Assembly (NCBI GenBank): GCA_025526995.1
Contig: JAHLKG010000032.1
Span: 62,001 to 126,000 of the forward strand
Direction of reading: 5' to 3'
Origin: Powellomyces hirtus
Taxonomy: Eukaryota > Chytridiomycota > Chytridiomycetes > Spizellomycetales > Powellomycetaceae
DNA length: 64,000 bases
Shown: positions 1-11,466 of the stretch, piece after piece
Layout of the letters: each line of letters begins with the position of its first letter
How positions within the stretch are numbered: the first letter of the stretch is position 1
The notes under the pieces: generated by a model
Seen by the model: only the letters and a program-made list of their open reading frames with translations
Database searches by the model: none
Told to the model about the DNA's origin: nothing
Position numbers and translations under genes: made by a program

Positions 1-158
1 GGAATAAACACAATGCAAAGCATACGGGCTATCGATACATCACTCTCACAAGGCGTTTGTAACTTCTGTATGTCTGTCCCGGCGTCGCTCACCGCCCGAG
101 ATCATGAATTGACGAAAAGTAGGAAGAAGAAAACCAAGTTCCATCAATCAACACAAGT

Positions 159-214
159 CACGTGCTGCTGTCGATCGCCCGCTGAGTCATTGCTGAGTCA
201 GAGCTGTGCACGTG
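159..214 (+). promoter_or_regulatory. Clustered promoter motifs upstream of eIF3L
   Basis: Two CACGTG palindromes (159-164 and 209-214) bracket two TGAGTCA motifs (183-189 and 194-200), about 130-190 bp before the eIF3L start codon. CACGTG is the core site of bHLH factors, and TGAGTCA is the GCN4/AP-1-type bZIP site. The symmetric layout suggests a real promoter module, but binding is inferred. I see no other feature in 1-344; the ORF at 13-408 there has no recognisable content. Confidence 0.45.
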
Positions 215-344
215 ACTCCGTAGCTGCCATAGCAGCGAATGAGCGGCGCAGTTGTGCAAGGAGTCGAGACTGGACTATTGGAATGGAACAGCAAAACGCT
301 TTGTGGGTCGCGGCCAGCATTTGCAAAACACCACCTCTTTCGCA

Positions 345-2362
345 ATGTACCAAGAACATTACGACGAGGTATGCGCTAAACTTCCAACTATCATCCCCAT
401 ACTCCTAGGCTCAACGTAGTTCTCTGATCCGTTTGTGTTTTTACCAGGACGAGGTTCGTGCCGAGGAGGTCGAGCTCCCGACCGTCTACGCTGGCGACAA
501 TTACGTCGAGGACGATCTCGAGTACAATGATGGCAACGCCGCGGAATTCGTACACCCGGAAGTCCAAATTCCTGATGTCGTTAGGAACTTTATCCAGCAC
601 TTCCACCGCAACGTCTCTGAGAGGAACGTCTGGGACTTGCACGCCATCTACGAGAATGGATGGAACAAACTGACCGAGAAGTTTTACCCGAAAGCTTCGT
701 GGCCGGAACCGGAAGCGGTTGCTCAGCTTGTGAACGATGGTGAGTGGGGCAAAACCAGTCGGAGGATTGAGGAGCGGAGGGGACGAGCAGTGGAGCCTAT
801 GGCGAAGAAGGCTTCGTCTCTCGATATACAAAGGACCGAACATGCTTGCGACGCGGCGACTTGGACTGGCAAGAATGTGGAAAAGAGCGTTGATGGTTTG
901 CGCACCTTGCGTCTGGAGAGGTTCTGGGGCGCGAACGCAGATGAATGAAGCTAGGCGATTTTTTTTTACTCATTCCGTTTGCTATCCCGTTCAGATGCCG
1001 TTTTCCTGATCCTGTACAAGGAGCTGTACTACCGTCACATCTACTCGAAGCTGACACCGTCCATCGATGACCGGATCGCTTCGTACAGCAACTACTGCGA
1101 CCTGTTCAACTACATTCTCAACTCGTCCACTGAGCCCAGCGACCTCGAGCTGCCGAACCAGTGGCTGTGGGACATCATTGACGAGTTCATCTACCAGTTC
1201 CAATCCTTCTGCATTTACCGCAGTAAAGTGAAGACAAAGAACGAGATTGAAATCGAGCTCCTCAAGGAGCGCCCGGACGTCTGGAACGTTCACAATGTTC
1301 TCAACGTTTTGTACTCGCTCATTCAAAAGTCGAGGATCAATGAGCAGCTCCTTGTCAGCAAAAATGGAGGCGACATGCAGGAAGCCGCTGGCGAGTTTGG
1401 CTCGCGACCGCTGTACCGTCTGCTTGGATACTTCTCCATCATTGGTCTTCTGCGCGTTCACTGTCTTCTCGGTGACTACGTTCTCGCCCTCAAGACGATG
1501 GAAAACGTTGAGCTGAACAAGAAGGGTCTCTTTGCCCGCGTCACCGCCTGCCACGTCACCACCTACTACTACGTCGGCTTCGCGTACATGATGATGAGGC
1601 GATACTCGGACGCCATCAAGGCGTTCGCTCACATCCTTCTCTTCGTGTCCCGCACCAAGCAGTACCACACCCGCTCGTACCAGTTCGAGGCCATCTCGAA
1701 GAAGTCCGAGCAGATGTATGCTCTCATGGCCATGTGCGTTGCCATCTCTCCGCAACGCATCGACGAAAACGTGCACTCGATTATGCGCGAAAAGTACGGC
1801 GACCACTCGATCCGCCTTCAGAAGGGCGAAGAAGGCATTTCTACTTTCGAAGAGCTGTTCAACTTTGCTTGCCCGAAATTCATCTCCCCTGTTCCGCCGG
1901 ACTATGAGATCGCTGTGAACGCCTCTCATGAGCCCACCCGCCACCAGCAGAAGGTTTTCATGTCTGAAGTCCGCACCCAGCTGCTCGTCCCCACCATCCG
2001 CTCCTTCCTCAAGCTGTACACGACCCTGGAGGCCGACAAATTGGCTGCGTTCCTCGACATCCCGGTCGAAGAAGTCCGTACCGAGCTGCTGGTGTTCAAA
2101 CACAAGACCCGTCAAAGGCGTTACGAGAACGGATCCGTTCTGGAAGGAGAGTTTGGTCCCACCACCGATCTCGACTTCTACCTCAAGAAGGATCTGATTT
2201 ACATTGCGGAGAGCAAGCAAGGCCGCCGCGTCGGTGACTGGTTCATTAGGCACATTAACAAGTTTGAAGGTTTGTGTGCTCTTCTACCTTATCGTTTGCT
2301 TATCTGTTCACTCATCACTCTTGCTTCCAACAGACATTGTTTCCAACATGGAGAGGCGATAA
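345..2362 (+). CDS. EIF3L: Eukaryotic translation initiation factor 3 subunit L
   Basis: Subunit L of the eIF3 complex, which acts in the cytoplasm on the 40S ribosome during start-site selection. Exons 345-368, 448-739, 995-2269 and 2334-2362 give 539 aa, close to the usual ~560. The order of conserved blocks fits eIF3L: an acidic N-terminus, then VRNFIQHFHRNV, then LYKELYYRHIYSKL across the exon 2/3 junction, and a C-terminal PCI-type region containing DLIYIAESKQGRRVGDWFIR. The first exon codes for only eight residues, and the last exon ends in SNMERR. All introns are GT-AG and phase is kept throughout. The start is the first ATG in frame with the conserved region. No homologue-level oddities are seen. 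Confidence 0.95.
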
Positions 2363-3519
2363 AGTGGTGGGCATACATCGCTTTCTCTACTGATTCGAGC
2401 ATCCCCTCTTTTGACGCGAGCTTGCCGAGACGTACGCTTGTACACCTACGACGAGCAGGCTGCCAACTCGGTCTCACGCACTCCTCAGCGTCGCCACCAT
2501 ACATCCCGTGTCCCCTCATCCCGCACCCTTTTTATTTTGTTTTCTCCCATTGTGTGTGTACTACTTTCATTGTGAATAGAAGATATATCTGAGGACACAA
2601 TTCTCGTGCCAAACTGGAATGCGCCACGACTTGATCGCTGACCTGGAACACCCCTTTCCAAAAAAGTTCCCTTGCGTCTATCGAGTGCTGTGTTCCCCGA
2701 AGATGGCCACAAAGCAACTAGACATTGTTGCACAATATTCATTTTCATTGTCTGCTCGATATCAAAATGAACCTGTCCTGCCCACCCCTGACAAGTTTGC
2801 TTTCCTTTGGTGTGACATGTCACTGGAACCCGACCGCAAAGCTTTCTTCTCGCAGGATAGGTGTTTCGCCAACTGGCCAAGCATATTCAGCGGACGGCCC
2901 GGTACCTCAAACCGCAAGTGATTCCAAACAACTGAGAGCGTAGCGCGCGACCACCTAGCCAACGAACGCACCTTCCTGGCCTGGGCAAGCAGTGGTCCCG
3001 GTTGTGTCGGACTGGGTGTTGCTGCCGAGCGCATTTCACTCTAAATAATATTACGCTGGTGACGATGACCCAAAGAGAAGATGGGATCTTCTCGACTCGT
3101 TACACTGGAGGACGATGGCCCGAAGATAATATAAGCTCTTCTCGATTTCTCAAACTGTTGAAGCCGGGCAACAATCTCCCAATACACAACTCGTGAACTC
3201 TATAGCTGAAACCAAACATGCTCAACCAGATAGGTCTGTTCGATGTAAAGCCCCTCATGATCTTCCGGCGTGCATCGTTTCGCACCTTTCCCCCAACACT
3301 CGCACGCTTTGTTTCCCTCAGGGCACGGAAGTTCACCCACGGAAAGCCATCATATCGTATCGTGTAGTAACGGTGCAAAGTCCCATCCGCCCCCTTGCCC
3401 CATGCGGTAAAGTGGAGACCTCTTCCAGAGCCCATCGCAGCCTTCAGCTGTAGCTTGTCACCCATCACACAGCAATGGGGTGGCGGCTGGTTCGGCGGGT
3501 TCGGAGTTCTGCGCACTCC
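2363..3519. other. Intergenic, no gene recognised
   Basis: This holds the eIF3L 3' UTR and the region downstream of the minus-strand PADR1 gene. A 138-codon minus-strand ORF (3100-3516) directly follows the PADR1 stop but matches nothing I know, and I could not connect it by a clean splice. A degenerate tandem pair of about 45 bp lies near 3060-3155; each unit has an AGAAGAT...TCTTCTC-type hairpin. Confidence 0.4.
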
Positions 3520-4359
3520 TCACAACTGACCATACAAGGCGAGTTCGTAGGGCGCCAGTGACATCAACCTCCGCATTCGATCCGGAAGTTCATCTTCAGA
3601 TTCAATGACGACGGAGCGCAAGGCAGCCACGCACAACTCAGTCAACGTATGCCCTTCACTCTTGCCAATCAAAGTCTTGGGCCAACGCCAGGGAACGCCG
3701 GTGTATCCGTCCGACACGTAGTCGCAAGAATGAAGGAAGGCACCCTCCCGCCTTCCCATGCATCTGATCTTTGACAGATCCGTTTCCAATTGTCCAGTGA
3801 CGCATTTTGGGCACGATGGGTACGCTCCTTCGATGACCATCCGACATATATTTTTGCCCTTTGCGGGTTTCTGCACCCACCAGCTGCGTTGCTGGTTGTA
3901 AAGTAGCAGAGAATCTAGCTCTTCCACCTTCAGCTTGACCAGCATTTCGTTCAACTCGTCAGTAGGTAGGTCTCTCAGTATGTGGTACGAGGTCTGCAGC
4001 AGCCCTACAAAGCTGGGAGACAATGCCAATTTGTTCGTAAGGCGACGCTTCTTCTTGGCTGGACCAGAGGTCGCATCCGGCCGTCGAGCGTTTGTTTTAG
4101 GTCGCAGAATCAACCCCACGTCGGTCTCCTTGATCTTCCGAACAAGGCGCTCTTTGTCGGCCTCTGTCAGCTTGCTGTGATCGTCAAAGTCTGTCGGCGA
4201 AGAGGTGACGGTGGGATTGATGTGGTAGCAGTCAAAGTGGTAGAAACATTTGGCTCGGTACCACACTTCCTCGAACCTGAGCGAACCCTTTGTGATAATG
4301 TACCCGCAAGTAACGCAGCCTGCCGCGGAGGAAGGAGAGTACGCCACCCGGCGACCCAT
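3520..4359 (-). CDS. PARP-type zinc finger plus PADR1 domain protein
   Basis: A single-exon 279-aa nuclear-type protein. Residues ~15-45 form a PARP-like zinc finger: CVTC, a conserved KGSLRF stretch, then HFDC. After a basic linker (KKKRR), residues ~118-245 resemble PADR1, the third zinc domain of PARP1. It has a helical part ending in LLLYNQQ (PARP1 has a similar LLIFNKQQ), then SCPKC, a single Cys, HSCDY and a W-P motif. In PARP1 these modules sense DNA breaks and relay activation. No WGR, BRCT or ADP-ribosyltransferase domain follows; the stop is in frame after LALYGQL. It may be a catalytically empty DNA-break reader, or the 5' part of a gene whose downstream exons I cannot recognise. 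Domain calls are from recalled motif patterns. Confidence 0.75.
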   Translation of the reverse strand: MGRRVAYSPSSAAGCVTCGYIITKGSLRFEEVWYRAKCFYHFDCYHINPTVTSSPTDFDDHSKLTEADKERLVRKIKETDVGLILRPKTNARRPDATSGPAKKKRRLTNKLALSPSFVGLLQTSYHILRDLPTDELNEMLVKLKVEELDSLLLYNQQRSWWVQKPAKGKNICRMVIEGAYPSCPKCVTGQLETDLSKIRCMGRREGAFLHSCDYVSDGYTGVPWRWPKTLIGKSEGHTLTELCVAALRSVVIESEDELPDRMRRLMSLAPYELALYGQL

Positions 4360-5569
4360 GAGGTACTACAGGATGACGGATGACTGAAGGGGCCGACTGA
4401 AATGATGCAAATGACTTTCCCTTGAAGCTACTTCGTCTCGCGGCTCAAAATAGGCACAACCCCAATTACCGCACCACCACGCGTGTGTCATGTCGTGCCA
4501 CTCGAGGCACCGCGGTCTCTGGAGTGTGCAGAGTGTGAACGGAGACTGCGGGATGCGTGAACTAAATCCGTCATGATCCCCATGAGAATCATGACAATTA
4601 CGCGTTGAACCTTAGAGAGAACAGCATAGGCACCCTCTCCTACTTTTCTCTCTGCAATTTCCGTTTACTGTCAAGGTCTTCACAGTCCTTCACTTACATC
4701 TTGTGCATTACTGCACTCCTGGACTATTTCTGTAGACCCTGTTGCTCAACCGGATTGATTGATTGCTGTCAATTATTTTGCCTACACTTAACATATTTGT
4801 AGTGCTTTTTGACTTCACATTTGTCGAAACAACAGTAACAACAATTCAATGTGTACCAAGTATTGTTGATGAAGTTGGAAAGAAATGTCAATAGTGTAGT
4901 TCTTCAATTTCATATAAGAAAAAGACAAACAATTGTTATGCATTGATATTTTTTAAACAATAGTAAGCTTGTTGAAACAACAAAACCTACTAAAGCACTC
5001 AACGTAAAATTCCGAACTGCTTTTGTTTTTCTTTTTTTACTCAGGGTTGTGAGTGGTTTGTAAATGTCAGCTTGCATGATCTAGGCTGTTTGTTTTCAAT
5101 GTGTGTTCTATGCCAGCGTCATCGACGAAGTCCCATGTTCGCCAAACAAGAAAAACTAACAAGCCATGCCATGGCGGAAGTGTGAGTCCCAGAGCGGAGG
5201 TGGATGTTAAATTCTGATTACAGTTGTTTATATTCGCAATGCGTATAATGTTATAAATACGGACGGGATGGAAGCAGGGTGGGGAGACTACGCTGACTGG
5301 TGAGTACGCAGATATGCGGTGGCGGGGGTAGGACTAAGAGGCTTGGAGAGAAGGCCAATTGAATAGTCTGGGGAAGTCGGTCAAGCGGTGCAGGGGATAG
5401 GCGAGCCTTCACCATGAGGGAGAACAAAGGAAGGAGCCTAGGAGTGATGAGGAAAGAAAGGATATATGGGTGCGGGAGGCATGTATGTATGGCTGGGGGC
5501 GTCAGAGAGTGTGTGGAGAGCACTGGGATTGTCCATCTCCCCTTTTTGACGGCCGTGCTGTCGATCGCT
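4360..5569. other. AT-rich intergenic stretch
   Basis: Between the divergent start of the PADR1 gene and the stop of the zinc transporter. From about 4600 to 5150 the sequence is clearly more AT-rich than its flanks, with A/T runs and no coding signal. No RNA gene or repeat is recognised. Confidence 0.4.
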
Positions 5570-7522
5570 CTAATCAGTAGTTCTGCACATGGCCGGGTTA
5601 CAGTGTAGCCTGGTGACAGTTTTGGGGGCATCCGAGTCGTTTCCTTCCACGTCCAGGTCCACCTCCGACTCTCCCTGCTCTGATGATCCGGTGAGGGATC
5701 CCGCAACAGATCCATGGAGTCCCTCCAGCTGAATAGTGGCGTGGTGGATTCCGTATCTTGCGCAAAGCATGTTTTGGGCTTCCGCGAGGATTGAGTGATA
5801 GTCGGCGAGGGTGAGTTCTGCGCGGGTGGATGGGTGGTGGTACTCAATTTGGAGGTGCGCGGAGAGGGAAACCTATGGAACATCAAATATATAAGGTTCA
5901 GCAAATGATCTAAAAGGTAAATCAGGTGATGTATTTGCTGCAGTACTTTTCCGAGCGTCAGGTTCCAGATGTGGAGGTCGTGAATATCTTGAACGCCCTC
6001 GATTCTCCTCAGGTCGCTAGCGACAGCCAATGGGTCAATATCCTCCGGCGTCGCTTCCATGAGAACCGTCAGACTGTTGTACATGAGCTGCACGGTGGTG
6101 GCGAGGACAAAGATGGAGAAGACAAAGGTGCAGATAGGATCAACGATGGTGCGTTCTGGGTTGATCCAAATGATGGTGGCCGCGATGAGGACGCCGATGG
6201 AGCTGAGGAGATCGCCGATGACATGGATGGCGGCGGATTGGACATTGATGTTCATGTGCTACATGACCCCAACAACATAGATGAGCACCAAGCAACACTT
6301 TGTTCCTGCTATGGTGATCGTACTCACCGTTTTCTTCTTGGGCGGTGCCTCATGAAGCGGGTTCTCCTCATCATGCCCGTGCGCATGATTGTGTTCATGC
6401 TCGTGGTCATGGTCGTGATCATGATCGTGAGCAGCATGGTCATGCGCACCGTGGGAGTGTCCTCCATGTGAGTGGCCACCATGCGAGTGGCCGTGTCCTC
6501 CATGTCCATGATCATGCCCCCCGTGCAGGGTGAATCCCAGAACAATGTTGACACACACTCCGACGGCGGCTGTGCAGAACATGATTCGTCCGTCAATGGG
6601 AACCGGGTTGCGGACCCTCTCAATGGCTTCCCACACGAGAAATGCAGTGAGAATCCAAATCAGGAAAGTAGAGAGGATCGCGCCAATAATTTCGGCTCGG
6701 TAGAAACCATACGAGTGTCCTGTTTTACCAAAAAAGAAAGCCCAGCGTTAGAAGTCTGAACAGCATTGCGAAAGACCAATTCTCTTTCTATCGATGTTTA
6801 CGTTTTGTTGCGGGTTGTTGCGAAAGGTACAGGGCCGCCAGAGAGATAGCGAACCCAGCAATATCAGACAAGAGATGGAAACTGTCGCTCAAAATTGCCA
6901 GAGATCCTACAATTCCGCGATAGGGTTGTTAACATCAGCATGACATTTCGCCAAGCCCAAAGGGCCTGCAAAAACCCGCCTCTTGCCCACACATACCAGC
7001 CCACAGTCCCGCAACCAACTCCACCAAGAAGAAGCAGAAACACAGCACCGTGGCAATGATCAACTTTCTCCTATTCTGGTCAACTCCTGCGGCTGCGGAA
7101 ACGTCCAGTTCGGGACACGCCGACAGGGAGTTCCCATACTTGCTGTTCTTGGCAAGCGTATGCACACCATCTCCCGTCGCAGAATCCAAAAGTTTAGCTG
7201 TCGGAGAGTCGTGGACTCTTACTTGCTCGAGGTCGGCGGTGGAAGAATGCATTGAGGCGCGCCTGTGTTGGGTGAACCCTTCGAGCGCGCCCATAAGAGT
7301 CTGGGTAGCGATAGTAGAGTTTGCAGTTGCTGAACTGGAAAGTTGCTGTGGGTTGCTGTTGCTGGAACTGCTTGAAGCGTTGCTATTGTTATTGCCAGTT
7401 GCAGAATAGTTATGGTGGTTGTTGTTGGGGTTGTTTGAAGGGGAAGTAGCGAGGAGAGCGTTGATCGAGTTTGCGCGGCCTCTTTGTGCGAGGAGCGGAC
7501 TGCGCTCGCTGTGGGACGACAT
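5570..7522 (-). CDS. Cation diffusion facilitator (ZnT/ZRC1-type zinc transporter)
   Basis: Proton-coupled Zn2+ exporter of the SLC30/ZRC1-COT1 type, expected on the vacuole or another endomembrane. Exons (minus strand) 7522-6997, 6906-6802, 6719-6328, 6258-5947 and 5872-5570 give 545 aa. A long Ser/Asn-rich cytosolic N-terminus precedes TM1 (KLIIATVLCFCFFLVELVAG). TM2 carries the metal-site pattern HLLSD, followed by HSYGFYRAEIIGA. A His-rich loop (about 45 residues of HGHGGH/HDHDHD type) lies between TM4 and TM5. TM5 has the second site, HVIGDLL. The C-terminal cytosolic domain includes EGVQDIHDLHIWNLT. Domain order and metal ligands are complete, so it should be functional. The long N-terminus is low complexity and probably regulatory or disordered. 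Confidence 0.93.
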
Positions 7523-8030
7523 GGTCAACTGCTACTTGTATATGATCGAGGGAGGAAGACACACGCAACAGGTATGGGATAGGTGACAACAGCAAGTGCG
7601 TTTGAGAGAAAGGAGATGTTGGCACTTTTTTTTCTTCTTAGCAGTCCAAAGTCTGTCGGTTTATCTGTCACAAAACAAAACACGTCGTAAAAAGATCTGA
7701 ATAATCAGAACTGAGCAAACGCGGGTTTTGATATTTTGACGGGTTTGGAGATTCTCCACTCCTGTACGCGTCTGCTTCCCCGTCACTCACACAAAGACAA
7801 CGGAAGCTTGTGGCCAAAGCTCATGATTGTTCAATACAAAAAATTAACAGCCGACTATGTCCCCCACACGGCGTAAAGGTATCTCTAAGTAAAGTATAAA
7901 GAAACAAGTAAAAAAAAAGCAAAAAAAAGCACATAATCTCTCAACCCTCCATCCAAATCAAATCTCCCTAATCTCCTGGTCAGACACACATCCGTCCAGG
8001 GCTCTTCTCCTCGTCATCATCGTTGTTATG
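7523..8030. other. Intergenic between two minus-strand genes
   Basis: Upstream region of the zinc transporter and downstream region of striatin. It contains A-rich tracts near 7905-7930. No gene, RNA or repeat is recognised. Confidence 0.4.
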
Positions 8031-11000
8031 TTATGAACCCAATCCAAAGCTGTACAGCTTGCATACAGAGTCCGCACCGCCACTGGCCATTGTGTGCGGC
8101 TGTTCGGGATGGAACTTGGCCGCCCAGATGCCTTCGTCGTTCTTTTTGCGATGCGACGTGTACTCCTGCACGCATTTGCGCGTGCTCAGATCCCACCACC
8201 GCAGGGAGCAGTCGTGTCCTGAAAGAAACATAAAACAAAAGCATGACATGACATGCGTCAGCTTTCCTTTCATTTGCTAGTCTTGCTTGATCTCGCAACG
8301 CGTGCTTGGTGCAAATGGCGCTGCTCGCCGATAAACACACAGACCCACCTCCAGAAACCAACGTCAGTCCATCAGAAGATATGTCCAGGGCGGACACAGA
8401 GTCCTGATGAGCAACCATGGAATGTATCATCGCTCCTAAAAACCATTAAAAGACCACATAAGAAACCAAGACCGTAGACAAATGAGCAACTCACAATGCA
8501 CGCACCAGTGTTCACATCAAATATCCGGATGAACCGATCCTCATGCGCAGTGATAAGCAGCGGGAGTAACGGGTGAGCAACGATTTTGTTGATCTGTGTG
8601 TTCACAGTGCCATCTACAAATTCAAGGGCAAATGCGGTCAATCTAAAGCAAATAAAAAAACGACATCCAGAACTGCGACTGGGATCTCTCCCGTTGAGTC
8701 GCTTAGACTTACCAAAACTCTCATTACTCTTGCAAATCAGCACCTGCTGTCCCGTCTCAGCGTCAAAGATCTTCACGACACTATTCTGGTATGATACAGC
8801 GAGCTTGCTGAGGTTGGTCGGCAGCCAGTCCACCGACGTCGGGTTCTGCAGTCCACTTGTATCGGACTCGTCCTCGCCTGCCGCTCCACCGCCATGGCTT
8901 GCGCCACCATACCACATGGTGGTCCGCAGTGAGTATTCGTCGGGCGTAGTGTTCCAGATTTTGAGCGATCCATCGCTGGATACTGAGGCGAGAGAGGGAG
9001 ACTGCTGTGGCAGTGGATGCAGCTTGAGATCCCAAATAACGTCAGAGTGTCCAACGTAGGTGTGCAATTTGTACTGCTTGGAATTCTCTGGAAGGTCACA
9101 GTCAGCATGCTGCGAAAAGCATTTGTCAGGTTCATGTCGTTTGAGCGCCTACCGTAGCTAGCGTAGGTCTCTCGAGAAGCAGCTGGCATTTGCCACGCCC
9201 TAATGGTGGCATCCACACTTCCCGTGTAACACGTTTCGCCATCGGCAGATATCGCCAGTGATATGACGGGTTCCGAATGACCACGGAAGGTATATATCGG
9301 TTCGACGTCTGCCGAAGATCTGAAGGAACCACAGTTAGTATCCAAAGCCCGGCCTCCTGGACGTATTGACGCAGGCATACTTGGCGCCATGATCGAGCTT
9401 GCCCAAGTTCCACAGCTTGGCGGTGTTGTCTTCGGACGCAGTCATGAGCAGTGAGTCCTTCGGGGAAAATGCAATTGCGCGGATGGAGTCGAGATGACTG
9501 CGAGCCGATCAGTAACCACATACAGTGTATTAGGTGGTTATGGAATATGAACAACTCACTTTCTCAGCACGGCTTTCGGTCTCCAGATTCTTTGATTATT
9601 GACTTTCTTGGACCCCTTTTTCTATTCAATCGCTTGCATATTCAGTATTGACTTCTTTCCCGTAACGCGGTGATATCTGCATCTACCTTTGTCCCTTCGT
9701 CTGTATCGTCGTCGTTCAGAGAAAGATTCGCCAACGCATCACCATCAAGACCCATAGCGTTGCCGATGACAGAAGGGATGCCAGACGAAAGCTTGGTCGA
9801 ATCAGCTGAAGCTGGTTTGCGAAGGTTCAGGCATAAGTTATGTCCAGCGTATTTTTGAACATGCAAGCGCTCCTCACCTAGCGATTTCTTCTTCGATTGA
9901 GGACCTTTCCCTTCCATTTTTCTCATGACCTTGCTGAGCTTGTCCGGAGTCAGTTTCAGCTCTTGCATCTCGTCCGCAGTCTACAACCACACCATCAGAT
10001 GTTCATTCTGCGGATAAAAAGGACAAAGAATTTATCATATTGTCATACCAGCTGACCATGCTCATCCTTGGCATTGGTATTATTCGAGGTGGGAGCAGCT
10101 TCTCGCTTCGGAAGCTTGGATTTGGTAGGACTGCTTTTTAATGGGTGTTGATCGTCCTTGCTTTTCGAGGCAGGCGGTTGCGAAGATTCTTCAGATCCCG
10201 CTGCAATTTCCTTGGGCTCAGAGGCCGCCGAGTCCATTACAGAAGCCACGGCTTGCTGATTTGTGTTCGGTGGAGACACCGCGTTTTCGGAAGGCTGTTG
10301 CTGCTTTTTGATGACCTTTGTTTTTGTGATCCCCCTTTGAAGGGGCTCCGCTACGGGAGCCGAGTCTTGTGGCTTGTCGTTTGCCGGGGGGAAAGCAGGG
10401 GAGGCATGACCCCTGTTGGGTTCTCTCCGGAGAGCTGGCGATTCCATCTTAAACGACCCACCGCCCTGGTTGTCACCTCCACTGTCACTCTTATTGTCAC
10501 CCCCTCCAGACCCCGCACCGACGCCTGAGCTCGTCAACAGGAAACCCATCTCTCGAAGGTAGCTAGAAAGGGTTTGGGATGGGTGAGCACACTAGGTCAT
10601 TCCCGGTACATAAAGCGAACAGGCATATACTCACTTTTTGAGGATCTCCTTGCTGCGCACGTGGCCATAACCTTTGGAGTAATTCAGAAGCGTTCCCGAT
10701 CCTGCTGAAAGATTTAATGTGCCGTAACTTGAGGGCGCAGCGAGGACAGCGTCCGGAAGTGTGTGCATTGTTGCTTCCGTCGAAGTAGGTGTTCCGACGG
10801 TCTGCGCATTCGGCGCGCCAGTGCTCTGCGCCTGTTCGCCGGGTAATGGAGAGGACGATTGTTTTTCACTCTGCAGCTTCGTAAATTTGCTCCTACATGC
10901 AGCAAAGAGTTCAGTTCCTTGCCGGATATGCTGTGCTGCTAGGATGTGTTTTGCCACTCCGGTGATGTGTCTTCCACATACCGTTCTTGCCGCAGCGCAA

Positions 11001-11466
11001 ATTCAAGCATCTTCACTCGCCGCATCAAGTCTGTCTTCAGATTTTCCGTGCCTCTGCGTTCTCCTTCCAAAAAAGCGACTCTCGCCTACAATACAACATG
11101 GGTCTGGTCAACAACTTCGTTCGTTTGAAAACGGGACAAGCAATCGAACGCAGCACAATCCCAAAACCGTCATTTCAATATGCGAGCACTTCACACCGTT
11201 TGCCTTCCATGGCCTCCTCGCATTACCTTAAGATCAGCTCTCTCGATTTCCCATTCGTTCCGTTCTCGCTCGAACCGTCTCCATTCTACCTGCAAGAAAT
11301 GCAGGACGCCCGGAAGTGTATACGACGTAAGACTTCCTGGTGCACCGCTCGCAGTTCCTTCATTTGGTCCGCCAGACGGTCCTTGTAGGCCCCCTCCCAT
11401 GCCGCCACGACCGCCTGGCCAACCCGGATGTCCCCTTGGAAGTTGTTGCGCAGAGGGATCTGACAT
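8031..11466 (-). CDS. STRN: Striatin (STRIPAK scaffold, WD40)
   Basis: Core scaffold of the STRIPAK phosphatase-kinase complex (fungal PRO11/Far8 type), linking PP2A to kinases at endomembranes. Thirteen exons: 11466-11227, 11085-10982, 10892-10635, 10562-10049, 9980-9878, 9805-9687, 9606-9560, 9497-9381, 9319-9153, 9087-8713, 8613-8506, 8435-8349, 8218-8031. These total 808 aa, within the family range. The N-terminus is Gly/Pro-rich, then has the striatin hallmark YTLPGVLHFLQVEWRRFER and a coiled coil with GERRGTENLKTDL (caveolin-binding/PP2A-binding region). A long disordered middle follows. At least six C-terminal WD repeats are visible, for example SIRAIAFSP, GHSEPVISLAIS, GHSDVIWDLKLHP, AHEDRFIRIFD, HDCSLRWWDL. 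All junctions keep frame. One exon is only 47 nt. Confidence 0.94.

Noticed and set aside
13..408. 131-codon ORF at the window start
   Set aside because: It overlaps the eIF3L promoter and first exon in another frame and has no motif.
991..2253. 420-codon minus-strand ORF
   Set aside because: It is the antisense shadow of eIF3L exon 3, with Val/Leu/Asp/Glu-rich composition typical of antisense to GC-rich codon-biased genes.
2619..3196. Plus-strand ORFs downstream of eIF3L as a separate small gene
   Set aside because: No motif and no plausible splice partners; composition is like flanking UTR.
5251..6255. 334-codon minus-strand ORF with a long Pro/Ser/Thr tail
   Set aside because: Only the first third is real (exon 4 of the zinc transporter). 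The rest is intron and out-of-frame read-through past a GTACTG donor.
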